In this document: in pieces, positions 26,501 through 34,831 of the stretch
How positions within the stretch are numbered: position 1 is the stretch's first letter
Layout of the letters: every line of letters starts with the position of its first letter
Source of the DNA: an uncultured Lachnospiraceae bacterium
GTDB taxonomy: Bacteria > Bacillota > Clostridia > Lachnospirales > Lachnospiraceae
Assembly: GCA_910577825.1 (NCBI GenBank)
Contig: CAJTOK010000008.1
Coordinates: 1-64,000 of the forward strand
Direction: 5' to 3'
DNA length: 64,000 bases
The notes under the pieces: generated by a model
What the model saw: only the letters and a program-made list of their open reading frames with translations
Databases searched by the model: none
What the model was told of the DNA's origin: nothing
Made by a program: the position numbers and the translations under genes

Positions 26501-27640
26501 GTCCCATATTTTCTTTATAATTACATTTTTTATTAATTTCCTGGACTTATTAGCAAACCATCTGCCAGAAGTTTCTTTTTCAATAGCTTTTTCCAGTGAT
26601 GAATCAATAGCATCCAGTATAATAATTTCATTTTCATTAATAAAATCCCTGATTACAGGTACTATTTCATCTATCTTCCCAGGCAGTACCGTATTTATAT
26701 TTTCCCAGAAACCACCAGGCAGTATATCTTCCATCTTTAAATCAATGCCTGCCAGCCCTTCATATAATACCCTTGATGTATTTTCATCTTTTACAAGCTT
26801 TTTCACATCATCTGAAATAATAAAATCTTTTATAAATGCCAGTATCCTGTTATTAAAATCAACATTACTGGCGCTGCCAGATAAACTATTTACTTTTCTG
26901 TCTGATATCTGGTAAAGCAGTTTCTTTATATCTCTTTCAAACCCGCCTTCATAAATAATATTTTCAATTATCCTGGTTATCTGCGGCATATCACTGGAAA
27001 TTGTATTATCAAGGGCATTCTTTGTAATATTTTCAAAATTTTCCTTTACGCCAGAATAAACCTCTTCACCTAATAATGTTTTAAAATCCAGCTGCTGGTT
27101 AGTTTCCAGAAAATCCAGCAGGCATTTATTAAAATTATCATCAGAAACCAGTATTGGAATTAACTGTTTTAAAACACTGCAGGCTGTTTCTTCATCAATT
27201 AATTCTTCAAAGCTTATTGCAGCCAGAATATCTTCAATAAAACAAACAAGATTATCTGAAATAACTTTAGCCACAGTCTTTTCAAGCGCCTTTTCAAAAT
27301 CCCCGTCCTGGTCAAAATCCGCTACAGACTTGCCTAAGCCCTCAGATTCACCTGCTTTTAATAAAACTTTATTAATCTCCTCATCAAGCAGTATTTTGTT
27401 TCTTTCACCTGCATCAAGCATTTTTTCAGGTGTAATAATTTTCTCCTCCACCAGATTGGAAATATTTTCTGAAAGTTCATCCCTGGTCCTTGCAATCACA
27501 GATTTAAACGGTTTAAACCTTTTTCCAAAAAAATATATATTTTTAAACAAATGTGAAATTGCAATCCTGTTCGTTATAAAACCCGCAATTCCGCCAAAAA
27601 TAATAAATAAAACTAATGATAAAAAGTCCAGTAAAGCCAC
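23531..27640 (-). CDS. Double-length DUF445 family membrane protein
   Basis: 1369-residue membrane protein with two copies of the DUF445 (YheB-like) signature. Copy one is at the N-terminus (GGIAGFITNRIAISHLF, followed by FFGKRFKP). Copy two is near residue 690-740 (IGIITNFFAVYFLFRPYEKKFG), after two more hydrophobic segments. Between them and after them run long helical stretches rich in Lys, Asn, Ile and Asp. A last hydrophobic hairpin (WMGAFFGTFNIVNVVVFIYYL) precedes a short acidic tail. Ordinary DUF445 proteins are about 380-450 residues, so this is a large internal duplication. It starts at GTG 27640 behind AAAGGTATATAC. Function unknown; an envelope-spanning scaffold is a guess. Confidence 0.85.
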   Translation of the reverse strand: MALLDFLSLVLFIIFGGIAGFITNRIAISHLFKNIYFFGKRFKPFKSVIARTRDELSENISNLVEEKIITPEKMLDAGERNKILLDEEINKVLLKAGESEGLGKSVADFDQDGDFEKALEKTVAKVISDNLVCFIEDILAAISFEELIDEETACSVLKQLIPILVSDDNFNKCLLDFLETNQQLDFKTLLGEEVYSGVKENFENITKNALDNTISSDMPQITRIIENIIYEGGFERDIKKLLYQISDRKVNSLSGSASNVDFNNRILAFIKDFIISDDVKKLVKDENTSRVLYEGLAGIDLKMEDILPGGFWENINTVLPGKIDEIVPVIRDFINENEIIILDAIDSSLEKAIEKETSGRWFANKSRKLIKNVIIKKIWDKTGNEYKTIKKINDAIKEKSDTEIKKSVVDFINNKFKCMTVAELVNNLTGNGESSGKYTKFIYKIARKNINKGSDNKILASIFNKIGNISLSVFLPEKNINSLYNTVKNKVLQFAGNKIMEKETTSRISGKVTGFFGQYCSKSIYSFTSGNNLHVSIEDKNICGKLTEFIISNLYKKPVKDILGKQFAAKLAGNLANKTGGVVKKMYHAKLRNILSWFFEKKGFRSFLSRGIIKFLPVKKMVNNGVREMDTDDLCNKMNDFFGRELKPLERMGIVMGAVFGIAVWAIQHYCFKSEIKTPGMLLFNFNSVLPLVLSVLIFALIGIITNFFAVYFLFRPYEKKFGLEWFQGYICREKNKKRCADGIAVFIDDNFMGKEQNLKNMLQNKIKCYSSNNFVQARNKAENNRQKITGWVCKSINSNPENISSMAAAGLYNYAKENTLNAAIRKNSKGILDYSASLLEGQTAYLAEFITGKLSGIKLGSLIDAGKISDKSSEEIIKYIEENIFNEEYVKNIFKKLDGSLESFKNKKITDLFSENDLCSLINGLVFSAKAKLLVERFLNNIFETGFNQTETLGTVFGGAFKKLINDNIDFIFDIIISEIKDRINVDELSQEILESTEEELGLFKKTLGYLIDLDNLIRETLVLFFKNDFDKLLKDNEVKIKNLLRDNVFEKIFNTSIRDIINDSNKVKLGSLVNKFFEKMPEHKDTIENMVGRAVKMLFNAASRRDIHAGDLLSLLKINSSLDIYNRFASEINGIIYNAKNHLHSGNIILKDETSTLVNKIIINNYLDLEIGDFTRNIDKEEIKKQIEKILQMALEDGTVKHYLSCCIEDMPVIYISSLINENEARRAVNSLIKYIMENKVLEQDFENTVNGIIDILCSDDYGIFGSKAATKVFESSLAGIAENIGKEDISRIMDCFEFKKIICNSIENLDGSEIHNLFKSFAGKYLDNLVLMGWMGAFFGTFNIVNVVVFIYYLAWLGKELDKDGE

Positions 27641-27732
27641 GTATATACCTTTCCATAACTGTAAATTGTAATTTATTATCTGGTTTTAATTGTAAACCAA
27701 GTATTCCTTTACACCAGTATCAAATCTGCCAC

Positions 27733-28719
27733 TTAACCTTTAATTTTTGAAAAATCAATCATATCATAATTTTTCATAACCATCTCAAATTTGTCTGGTG
27801 TATTATGGTAAAACCCACATATTTCTTTATTAGTACAACATTTTTCAATAAAACATAAAGATAATTTTGATTTTGAGTACTCTCTCCCATGTATAGATGC
27901 CATTAAATCAATTATTAGTTTAGTAAAAAACTGTTCCCATGTTAAAAATTCTGTAGTAATATAATTTACAGGATTTTTAAGTATCTTCTGTAATTCCTTA
28001 TCATTACTAAATAAATCTGAATTTAATAATAAATACTCAAAAGATTCAGGAAGAAATAATTTTATATTATCATTATTTGCTTTTAAAGAAAAAATAGAAT
28101 CTATATAATTTCCAATAGCAGCACCATCAGCAACTATTAATGTTTCTTTATCTTTTAATGTTTTTGCTATTCTGCATATATTCGCATTTCCCTCTGCAGA
28201 AATAACATTATTTCCTGCTACTGCCCTGAAAAATTCATAACCTGATTTTGAATCTTCTGTAATAATTAAATCTGGACACGATTTATTATACTGTATGTCA
28301 TATATCCTTTCAAGAGTATTAAAATGCCTTTTGGTATTACTTTTTATTTTATAAATCTCAATATAAGAATATGGGATATATGCAAGAGGTTTCCTGCTTA
28401 TTATTACAAAATAATTATCAGTATCCCTTACTAACCTGGCAAATTCTTTTGTTTCTAAATATATAAAATCTTCATCAATAAACCATATTGTACCAGAACT
28501 GTTTTTTATTATTTCCTTCCAGTATCTTGAATCATCAGCACTATTACATTCCACATCACAATCTAATATAAAACCTGTACGTCCAGACATTTTTACCGCC
28601 TTACACAACATAGATTTTCCTGTTCCCGAATCTCCACGGATAATTGTAACTTTTCTGTTAATTGTAAAATCATATGTTTCCCTTGGCGTTGCCAGCCTTA
28701 TTTTATGTTTCCCTTTCAT
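27733..28719 (-). CDS. P-loop ATPase paired with DUF4869
   Basis: About 328 residues. An N-terminal P-loop GDSGTGKS lies near residue 30 behind KVTIIR, and TIWFIDEDF near residue 85 resembles Walker B with a following Glu. ISRKPLAY looks like a sensor or switch segment. The C-terminal half (after ELFLPESFEYLLL-type helices) matches no domain I know. No membrane segment. The start is set at ATG 28719, 7 bases after AAGGAGA; it overlaps the preceding DUF4869 gene by 17 bases, so the two are probably co-translated and may form a complex. Not recognised as a known defence or transport ATPase. Confidence 0.75.
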   Translation of the reverse strand: MKGKHKIRLATPRETYDFTINRKVTIIRGDSGTGKSMLCKAVKMSGRTGFILDCDVECNSADDSRYWKEIIKNSSGTIWFIDEDFIYLETKEFARLVRDTDNYFVIISRKPLAYIPYSYIEIYKIKSNTKRHFNTLERIYDIQYNKSCPDLIITEDSKSGYEFFRAVAGNNVISAEGNANICRIAKTLKDKETLIVADGAAIGNYIDSIFSLKANNDNIKLFLPESFEYLLLNSDLFSNDKELQKILKNPVNYITTEFLTWEQFFTKLIIDLMASIHGREYSKSKLSLCFIEKCCTNKEICGFYHNTPDKFEMVMKNYDMIDFSKIKG

Positions 28720-29188
28720 TACTATTCTCCTTATACAAATTAGAAACATATATAAAAAATTTATCAAATAGTTCTTTTATATTTGTTACTATACTATTAT
28801 CATTTGCAATACAAATTTCAAATGGAATAGTTATCCTGTTAAAATCCATTGCATATGTTACTGGAACAAAAATATCCTTAATTTTGCCAATTTCTACAAG
28901 ACTATTTAAACAATTTTCCCCAAACATTGCACCATCAATAATAAATTTGTCAGTTTTTAATAATAAAATACACGCTTTTACACCACCTGACAACTCTTGT
29001 GCGGTAATCTGGCAACCTAATGGCAGGCTTTCAAATGTACGTGGTGATAATACTTTTGTCTGGTCAATATCCAGAACCATTTTTTTAACAAGAGGGTCAT
29101 TAAACCATTCTTCTTCATATCCAAAATCAAAATAGGGAATATAATCAGTAGTGGCAGATGAATGTGTCCCTATATATAAAGTAAGCAT
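28703..29188 (-). CDS. DUF4869 family protein
   Basis: 161-residue protein matching what I know of DUF4869 (LTLYIGTHSS opening, EEEWFNDPLVKKMVLDID, SPRTFESLPLGCQITAQELSGGVKACILL, then FGENCLNSLVEIG and MDFN). Mixed alpha/beta, soluble. Function not known. It overlaps the downstream P-loop ATPase by 17 bases and follows the 237-residue membrane-anchored protein by 9 bases, which suggests a shared transcript. A GAGGT site precedes ATG 29188. Confidence 0.8.
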   Translation of the reverse strand: MLTLYIGTHSSATTDYIPYFDFGYEEEWFNDPLVKKMVLDIDQTKVLSPRTFESLPLGCQITAQELSGGVKACILLLKTDKFIIDGAMFGENCLNSLVEIGKIKDIFVPVTYAMDFNRITIPFEICIANDNSIVTNIKELFDKFFIYVSNLYKENSNERET

Positions 29189-29197
29189 AAATATACC

Positions 29198-29911
29198 TCA
29201 TTCCCTTGTCATATATCTTAAAAACGAAACTGCATTATCAATATTTTCTGATGTTGAAGAAATCCCTGCAACCGGGCCAGATATATAACCGCCAAGTTCT
29301 TTTGTATATTTATCTGTCCCTGTAAGGTATATTCCATAGTTATACAACTTGCTGCCATCCTGCCCTTCTGCATCTTCATCTATATATTCTGAATAATACT
29401 TCTGTTCTTCTGGAAAGTCATTATAAAACATTAATTCTTCTTTATCTTCTGGTGCATAAAAACATCCCGCCTTTGCCCATTTCTGGAAATTTTCTGCTGG
29501 TGATATTACAATATCTGCTTCTCCTGTATAAAGTAGTGTCTGTAACTGCACATCATTTGCAACACAGAAAATATCTACCATTTCATGCTCTGTATCAATA
29601 TTTAATTCATCTTCTATAATTTCTGCAAACCCTGCTAACTGCCCGCTGCTTACTGCATCACCTTCTATAGCAACTGACAGGGCTGTATCCCGTTTTGAAG
29701 ACTTTCCATTTATAAAATACATAATGCTTACTGCTATAATAACTGCTGTAATAACGAATTTTAAATAATAATCTGCAAAATATTTTCCTTTTTTACGTCC
29801 TTTAAGGTTTTTAACATATTCCGCATATGTTTCTTCAGTACGTTTTGTATAGATTTCAGATTTGTCATTTTTTAGTTTTTCTTTATCTTCTTCTGAAAAA
29901 TTTATTGCCAT
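29198..29911 (-). CDS. Membrane-anchored protein with a binding-protein-like extracellular domain
   Basis: 237 residues: about 48 charged cytoplasmic residues, one transmembrane helix (residues 49-66, FVITAVIIAVSIMYFI), then an extracellular domain. That domain (DVQLQTLLYTGEADIVISP, FQKWAKAGCFYAP) looks like the core of a periplasmic-binding-protein fold but is shorter than a full receptor. ATG 29911 follows GGAGGG. It lies between the DUF6142 gene and the DUF4869/ATPase pair. It may sense or bind a small molecule; the function is unknown. Confidence 0.7.
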   Translation of the reverse strand: MAINFSEEDKEKLKNDKSEIYTKRTEETYAEYVKNLKGRKKGKYFADYYLKFVITAVIIAVSIMYFINGKSSKRDTALSVAIEGDAVSSGQLAGFAEIIEDELNIDTEHEMVDIFCVANDVQLQTLLYTGEADIVISPAENFQKWAKAGCFYAPEDKEELMFYNDFPEEQKYYSEYIDEDAEGQDGSKLYNYGIYLTGTDKYTKELGGYISGPVAGISSTSENIDNAVSFLRYMTRE

Positions 29912-29946
29912 AAAAACCCTCCGTTATTATCTGGCTGTAAAATGCT

Positions 29947-30279
29947 CTATACCCCTAATATATATAATATCATATAAAGTATTATAAGAAGCCCGTTTAC
30001 CAATGAACCTATTGTTGGAAATAATGGCCTTATATTTTCCTGGTGAAGGCTCATCCATGCCATTATAAACCCGGCTATGCTTACCAGAAAGCATGACACA
30101 CCTATAATTCCTACGCCAAATCCGGCATTGCCTCCATCTGCACCTGATATAATACATGCCGCAGCGAATGAAACAAATGAAATGGCCGCAAGTATGGATG
30201 AAGCTATGCCAGACATAGGATGTCTTTTATCTGTTAAACGGAGTTCCCCTTTTTCTTTTTTATGTCCTTTTTTCCTCAA
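29947..30279 (-). CDS. DUF6142-like small membrane protein, TTG start
   Basis: About 110 residues. A basic N-terminus (LRKKGHKKEKGEL) is followed by DKRHPMSGIASSILAAISF, the RHP-SGIAS opening of the DUF6142 family, and three to four hydrophobic segments. The start is set at TTG 30279, because GGAGG lies 6 bases before it and upstream in-frame codons fall in the hairpin and in the VanZ gene. It follows VanZ by 26 bases, sharing one transcript. Function unknown. Confidence 0.75.
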   Translation of the reverse strand: MRKKGHKKEKGELRLTDKRHPMSGIASSILAAISFVSFAAACIISGADGGNAGFGVGIIGVSCFLVSIAGFIMAWMSLHQENIRPLFPTIGSLVNGLLIILYMILYILGV

Positions 30280-30305
30280 TTTAATCCTCCATGCCGCCCT
30301 GGCGG
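30280..30305 (-). promoter_or_regulatory. Hairpin-Shine-Dalgarno leader of the DUF6142 gene
   Basis: CCGCCAGGGCGG (30294-30305) directly follows the VanZ stop and is followed by CATGGAGGATTAAA and the TTG start. Same arrangement as before glpK and VanZ. Confidence 0.5.
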
Positions 30306-30776
30306 TTAATGCTTCTTTTTCTCTGTAAATATATGTATAATACCTATACATATACAAAACAGTATATACCCCAGAAAGCCTCCTGTTGTATTTAATATAA
30401 CATCATCTATATCACATGAACCAAGTTTTGAAACAAGCTGTATAAGTTCAACTGTAACTGAACAAAGAAAACTTAAAAATGTAACTTTAAATATATTTCT
30501 CTGTTTATTAGATAAAACTGGCAGTACAAAGCCAAATGGCATAAAGCAGGCAACATTTCCAAAAAGGTTGATTATAACATTAAAGCTGCCAATTTCTTTT
30601 CTGTAATTCAGATATCTTTTAATTTCTGTAAATGGTTCCAGGTTATAATGGTATGTATCACTTGGTACTCTTCCAAACTGCTCGCTAAAGAATAAAAAGT
30701 AAACCATAACAATTAAATATATAATAAATAAAATCCATGAAAAAAACCTGATTATTTTTTTATGCTTCTTCTTCAC
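30306..30776 (-). CDS. VanZ-family membrane protein, GTG start
   Basis: About 156 residues, normal for VanZ-like proteins. Basic KKKHKKIIRF start, then TM1, an extracellular segment with YHYNLEPFTEIKRYLNY, TM2 region NLFGNVACFMPFGFVLP (the family's NxxGNxxxFxPxG motif), TM3 (SVTVELIQL) and TM4 after CDIDDVILNTTGG, all VanZ hallmarks. VanZ proteins are linked to teicoplanin resistance and envelope homeostasis, but most members are uncharacterised. The start is set at GTG 30776 because GGAGG precedes it and the upstream frame is non-coding and enters the pheT terminator. Confidence 0.88.
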   Translation of the reverse strand: MKKKHKKIIRFFSWILFIIYLIVMVYFLFFSEQFGRVPSDTYHYNLEPFTEIKRYLNYRKEIGSFNVIINLFGNVACFMPFGFVLPVLSNKQRNIFKVTFLSFLCSVTVELIQLVSKLGSCDIDDVILNTTGGFLGYILFCICIGIIHIFTEKKKH

Positions 30777-30805
30777 AATAATCCTCCATGCCATTTCTAA
30801 TGGCA
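30777..30805 (-). promoter_or_regulatory. Hairpin-Shine-Dalgarno leader of VanZ
   Basis: TGCCATT-AGA-AATGGCA (30789-30805 in minus-strand reading), a perfect 7-bp stem, continued by TGGAGGATTATT and the GTG start. The stem sequence differs from those at glpK, but the sequence after it is nearly the same. Confidence 0.55.
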
Positions 30806-30839
30806 CAAATAAAAACTTTGCCTGCTTTCTACAAAAACT

Positions 30840-30866
30840 GACAGCGCCGGTTTTGCCAGCACTGCC
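30840..30866 (-). terminator. Rho-independent terminator of pheST
   Basis: Stem GGCAGTGCTGG / CCGGCGCTGTC (fully paired allowing G-U) with loop CAAAA, followed by AGTTTTTG on the minus strand, 44 bases after the pheT stop. Confidence 0.8.
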
Positions 30867-30909
30867 TTTATTTATTATATACCAATGTTTATTTTTCGTA
30901 AAGTAAAAT

Positions 30910-33345
30910 TTACTGACGCAGTGTGACTTCTTTTGCAGCAAGTGATGAAATTATTTTATCCATTACTTTTCCTGCTTCTTCATCAGTAAGTGTCCTGTCA
31001 GGTGCCCTGAATACTATTTTATATGCAAGTGATTTGTAGCCTTTAAGAAGCTGTGAACCTTCATATATATCAAAAAGCTCATAAGATTCAAGGATTTTGC
31101 CGCCCTTTTTCCTTATAATTTCTTCAATTTCACCCGCTGTCACATCTTTTCTCATGCTAAGGCTTATATCACGCGTGATTGCAGGGAATTTAGGCACACC
31201 CTTGTATTTTGCAGTATAAGAAGGCACTTCCATTACTGTCTTTAAATCAATTACTGCTATATAAGTTCTTTCTCCAATTTCAAAGTTTTTCTGTACTACA
31301 GGATGCACTTCACCAAGATATGCAATTTCCTTTCCATTGTAAAATACTTCTGCCTGCCTGCCAGGATGAAGGTATTTCCTGCTGCCTGGCTTGTACTCTG
31401 TTATTCCATTAAGCCCAAGTTTTTTAAGGACAGCCTCTGCCACACCTTTTATTGTAAAGAAATCACCAGTACCATACATGCCCAGTGCCAGCATTGTACG
31501 TTCATCTGGAAGTTCTGTTAATGGAAGTTCCTTTGGAATATATACATTAGCTATTTCATACAGGCGCACATTTTTATTTCTTCTGTTATAATTATTAGCA
31601 AGAGATGAAAGCATGCCGCCAAGGGCTGAAGTACGCATTACACTGTAATCCTCACCAAGCGGGTTGCTTATGCGTATGCTTTTTCTTAAAATATCATCTT
31701 CATCAAGACAAAGTTTATCATAAATTTTAGGGCTTTCAAATGAATATGTCATCCCCTCACAGAAACCATATGCTTCAGCTGCTGTCCTTACAGCCTTTTC
31801 CATTTTAAGCTTATCTGTAAGGCCGCCCGCTGTTGCTGTGCTTTTTGGAAGTGTTACAGGTATCCTGTCATAACCGTAGAAACGTGCAACTTCTTCTGCA
31901 AGGTCTGCAAGACGCTCTAAATCCTGCCTCCACGTAGGCACTGTAACAGTTTTTCCTTCTTTATCAACTATTAAATCTATTTTTTCAAAATATCCTGCCA
32001 TCTCTTCTTCTGGAATATCTGTTCCAAGAAGCGCATTGATTTTATCTGCATCATATGGTATTACTACAGGTTCTTTTTTAACCGGGTAAATATCAACAGC
32101 CCCTCCTACAACTTCACCTGCGCCAAGTTCCTCTACCAGCTGGCAGGCACGGTCCATAGCTTTCATTGCATTATCTGGGTCAAGCCCTTTTTCAAATTTA
32201 GCCTGTGCGTCTGTGCGCATACCCAGTTTCTTGCCTGAGAGGCGTATATTAGTGCCATCAAATGTTGCTGCTTCAAAAAGCATTGTAGTTACATTATCTG
32301 TAATCATGGAGTTTTCGCCGCCCATAATGCCGGCAATCCCTATAGGCTTTTTGCCATCACAAATCATAAGCATTGTATCGTCAAGTTCACGTTCCTGCCC
32401 GTCAAGTGTTGTGAATTTCTCCCCTGCCTTTGCATTCCTTACTACAATTTTCTTCTCCTCAATAGTATCAAGGTCATATGCATGCATAGGCTGCGCATAT
32501 TCTTCCATAACATAGTTTGTAATATCAACTATATTGTTAATCGGCCTTATACCGACAGATGCCAGGCGTCTTCTCATCCATTCCGGTGAAGGTGCAAGTT
32601 TTATATTTTTAACAACCCTTGCCGTATACCTTGGGCAGAGTTCCGGGTTTTCCACTTCCACTTTAATATAATTATTGACATCTTCACTATTGCCAGTCTT
32701 TGCCACTACAGGAGGCACAAATTTCTTCCCAAATGTTGCTGCTGCCTCACGTGCTATGCCAAGCACACCAAAACAGTCAACACGGTTTGATGTGATTTCA
32801 TATTCAAATACAACATCGTGAAGCCCAAGAAGCTCTATTGCATCAGAGCCAATTTCTGCCCCGGCATATGCAGGGTTGTCACTAAGAATATATATGCCAT
32901 CAGGGTCTGCATCAGGATACATATTGGAATTAGAACCCAGTTCTTCTATGGAACACATCATTCCATAAGATTCGACCCCGCGCAGTTTGCCCTTTTTAAT
33001 CTTAAAACCATCTTCTGATTCCCCATCCTTATGTGAACTTGCAACATGCCCGCCTTCAAGGACTACTGGCACTTTCTGCCCTTCTTTTACATTCGGCGCA
33101 CCTGTTACAATCTGTACTTCTGTTCCTTCTTCATCAACCTGCACCTGGCATACAACAAGTTTGTCTGCATCAGGATGCTTTTCTATTTTATTAATTTTAC
33201 CAACTATTATTTTATCAAGGTTTTTGTCAAATTCTTTATATCCCTCAACTTTTGTGCCCGATAATGTCATTGCATCAGTATATTCCTGTGCACTGCAGGC
33301 AAGGTCTGGCACATATGCTTTTATCCATGATAATGATGTATCCAT
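30910..33345 (-). CDS. pheT: Phenylalanyl-tRNA synthetase beta subunit
   Basis: 811-residue beta subunit of the cytoplasmic alpha2-beta2 PheRS. Domains in order: N-terminal catalytic-like segment (MDTSLSWIKAYVPDL), EMAP/tRNA-binding OB fold (IEKHPDADKLVVCQV, around 45-150), B3/B4 editing domain (around 210-390), B5 domain, a synthetase-like core and a C-terminal FDX-ACB anticodon-binding domain (FPAITRDISLSMRKD to end). Full length. The start follows TATGGAGGG, 15 bases after pheS. The same transcript is controlled by the T-box upstream of pheS. Confidence 0.97.
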   Translation of the reverse strand: MDTSLSWIKAYVPDLACSAQEYTDAMTLSGTKVEGYKEFDKNLDKIIVGKINKIEKHPDADKLVVCQVQVDEEGTEVQIVTGAPNVKEGQKVPVVLEGGHVASSHKDGESEDGFKIKKGKLRGVESYGMMCSIEELGSNSNMYPDADPDGIYILSDNPAYAGAEIGSDAIELLGLHDVVFEYEITSNRVDCFGVLGIAREAAATFGKKFVPPVVAKTGNSEDVNNYIKVEVENPELCPRYTARVVKNIKLAPSPEWMRRRLASVGIRPINNIVDITNYVMEEYAQPMHAYDLDTIEEKKIVVRNAKAGEKFTTLDGQERELDDTMLMICDGKKPIGIAGIMGGENSMITDNVTTMLFEAATFDGTNIRLSGKKLGMRTDAQAKFEKGLDPDNAMKAMDRACQLVEELGAGEVVGGAVDIYPVKKEPVVIPYDADKINALLGTDIPEEEMAGYFEKIDLIVDKEGKTVTVPTWRQDLERLADLAEEVARFYGYDRIPVTLPKSTATAGGLTDKLKMEKAVRTAAEAYGFCEGMTYSFESPKIYDKLCLDEDDILRKSIRISNPLGEDYSVMRTSALGGMLSSLANNYNRRNKNVRLYEIANVYIPKELPLTELPDERTMLALGMYGTGDFFTIKGVAEAVLKKLGLNGITEYKPGSRKYLHPGRQAEVFYNGKEIAYLGEVHPVVQKNFEIGERTYIAVIDLKTVMEVPSYTAKYKGVPKFPAITRDISLSMRKDVTAGEIEEIIRKKGGKILESYELFDIYEGSQLLKGYKSLAYKIVFRAPDRTLTDEEAGKVMDKIISSLAAKEVTLRQ

Positions 33346-33360
33346 TTTAACCCTCCATAA

Positions 33361-34380
33361 TTAGAATTGTTTAAGAAAACGTGTATCATTTTCATATAAC
33401 AGCCTCATATCGTCAATTTCATATTTAAACAGTGCAATACGTTCAAGCCCCACACCAAATGCAAACCCTGAATACTCCTCCGGGTCAATACCGCTCATTT
33501 CAAGCACATGCGGGTGCACCATGCCACAGCCAAGTATCTCAACCCAGCCTGAACCTTTACAGAAACGGCATCCTTTGCCTTTACATTTAAAACATGAAAC
33601 ATCTACTTCTGCACTCGGCTCTGTAAACTGGAAATGGTGTGGCCTGAATTTAATCTTTGTATCTTCACCAAACAGCCTTTTGGCAAATTCCTGTAATGTA
33701 CCTTTAAGGTCTGCAAATGTAATGCCCTTGTCTACCACAAGCCCTTCTATCTGGTGGAATGTAGGCGAATGTGTTGCATCCATTTCATCAGAACGGAAAA
33801 CCCTTCCTGGTGCTATCATCCTTATTGGAAGCTTTCCTTTCTCCATTTCATGCACCTGTACAGAAGAAGTCTGTGTACGCAGAAGTATATCCTGTGTTAT
33901 ATAAAATGTGTCCTGTTCATCTTTAGCAGGGTGGTTTGCAGGAATATTCAATGCTTCAAAATTATAATAATCCTTTTCAACCTCTGGCCCTTCAACAACC
34001 TGGTATCCCATTCCAATAAATATATCTTCCACTTCTTCAAGGGTTATATTATTTGGGTGGCGGTGTCCTTCTGCAAGCTTTGTCCCTGGAAGTGTAATAT
34101 CAATTTTTTCATTTGCAAGCCTTTCTTCAAGAAGGGCTTTCTCAAATTCTTTCTTCTTTGCTTCAATCTTCCCGTCAATCCTTGCCCTTGCTTCATTTAC
34201 CATCTGCCCTGCCCCTGGCCTTTCTTCTGGTGCAAGGTCTTTCATGGATTTAAGCAGTGAAGTAAGTTCACCCTTCTTTCCTAAAAAGTTCACCTTAATA
34301 TCATTCAGCTTATCAAGCTGTTCTGCCATATCAATCTGTTCAAGGGCAGTGTCCATGATTCTCTTTAATTTGTCTTTCAT
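33361..34380 (-). CDS. pheS: Phenylalanyl-tRNA synthetase alpha subunit
   Basis: 339-residue class II catalytic subunit of PheRS. An N-terminal coiled coil (residues 1-85) is followed by the catalytic core: GTKLAEGHRHPNN, GMGYQVVEGPEVEKDYYNF, HPAKDEQDTFYI (motif 1/2 region), FHQIEGLVVDKG, a Cys cluster CFKCKGKGCRFCKG typical of Firmicutes PheS, GCGMVHPHVLE and motif 3 GFAFGVGLERIALFKY. GAGGTAAAGC precedes ATG 34380. Expression depends on a T-box and promoter upstream. Confidence 0.98.
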   Translation of the reverse strand: MKDKLKRIMDTALEQIDMAEQLDKLNDIKVNFLGKKGELTSLLKSMKDLAPEERPGAGQMVNEARARIDGKIEAKKKEFEKALLEERLANEKIDITLPGTKLAEGHRHPNNITLEEVEDIFIGMGYQVVEGPEVEKDYYNFEALNIPANHPAKDEQDTFYITQDILLRTQTSSVQVHEMEKGKLPIRMIAPGRVFRSDEMDATHSPTFHQIEGLVVDKGITFADLKGTLQEFAKRLFGEDTKIKFRPHHFQFTEPSAEVDVSCFKCKGKGCRFCKGSGWVEILGCGMVHPHVLEMSGIDPEEYSGFAFGVGLERIALFKYEIDDMRLLYENDTRFLKQF

Positions 34381-34451
34381 GCTTTACCTCATTTCCAAGC
34401 AGTATAAAGGTTTCCTGCTTTATTCTTTTATACAGGATAGCTTTTAAAACC

Positions 34452-34830
34452 AAAAAAGCCCCTGCCGTATAAACGGCAGGGACGTAAATTCCGCGGTACC
34501 ACCCTGTTTCCTACAGCCTGCCAGTATAATTCTTACTGTGCATACCAGCGGCCATAAACTCTTATTATACATATAACGCCTGTAAAACGTCATTCCCTAC
34601 ACAATAAAACGATAACTATATCTTTAATTACCTTCAGGAATGCAGCTCCCATGTGAAATTCCAGTATACATATCCATAAAGGTGCTTACAGCCGGTGGCA
34701 CCCTCTCTCTTAAAAGACAAACTGTATACCTTGCCAGGCTGTCCCGCCTGCATGTTCCAAGCCTTTAATAATCTAAATAATCTATCTGTATATAATAACC
34801 ACAATTATCTAACAAACCGGTAACAGGGAA
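34452..34830 (-). ncRNA. T-box riboswitch, Phe-specific, upstream of pheST
   Basis: On the minus strand the leader has an early AGAGAGAGGGT segment, a specifier region GGAATTTCACATGG containing the Phe codon TTC (34655-34657), and the T-box core GGGTGGTACCGCGG (34491-34504). Then comes a terminator hairpin CCCTGCCG-TTTATA-CGGCAGGG (34460-34481) followed by a T-run. Uncharged tRNA-Phe should bind and favour antitermination, raising PheRS. Boundaries are approximate. The start of transcription is set by the promoter just upstream. Confidence 0.92.
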
Positions 34831-34831
34831 T

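Noticed and set aside
30867..30941. Longer N-terminal extension of VanZ (to 30941)
   Set aside because: The extension would run through the pheT terminator hairpin and the end of pheT, and a GTG with a strong ribosome binding site gives the expected VanZ length.
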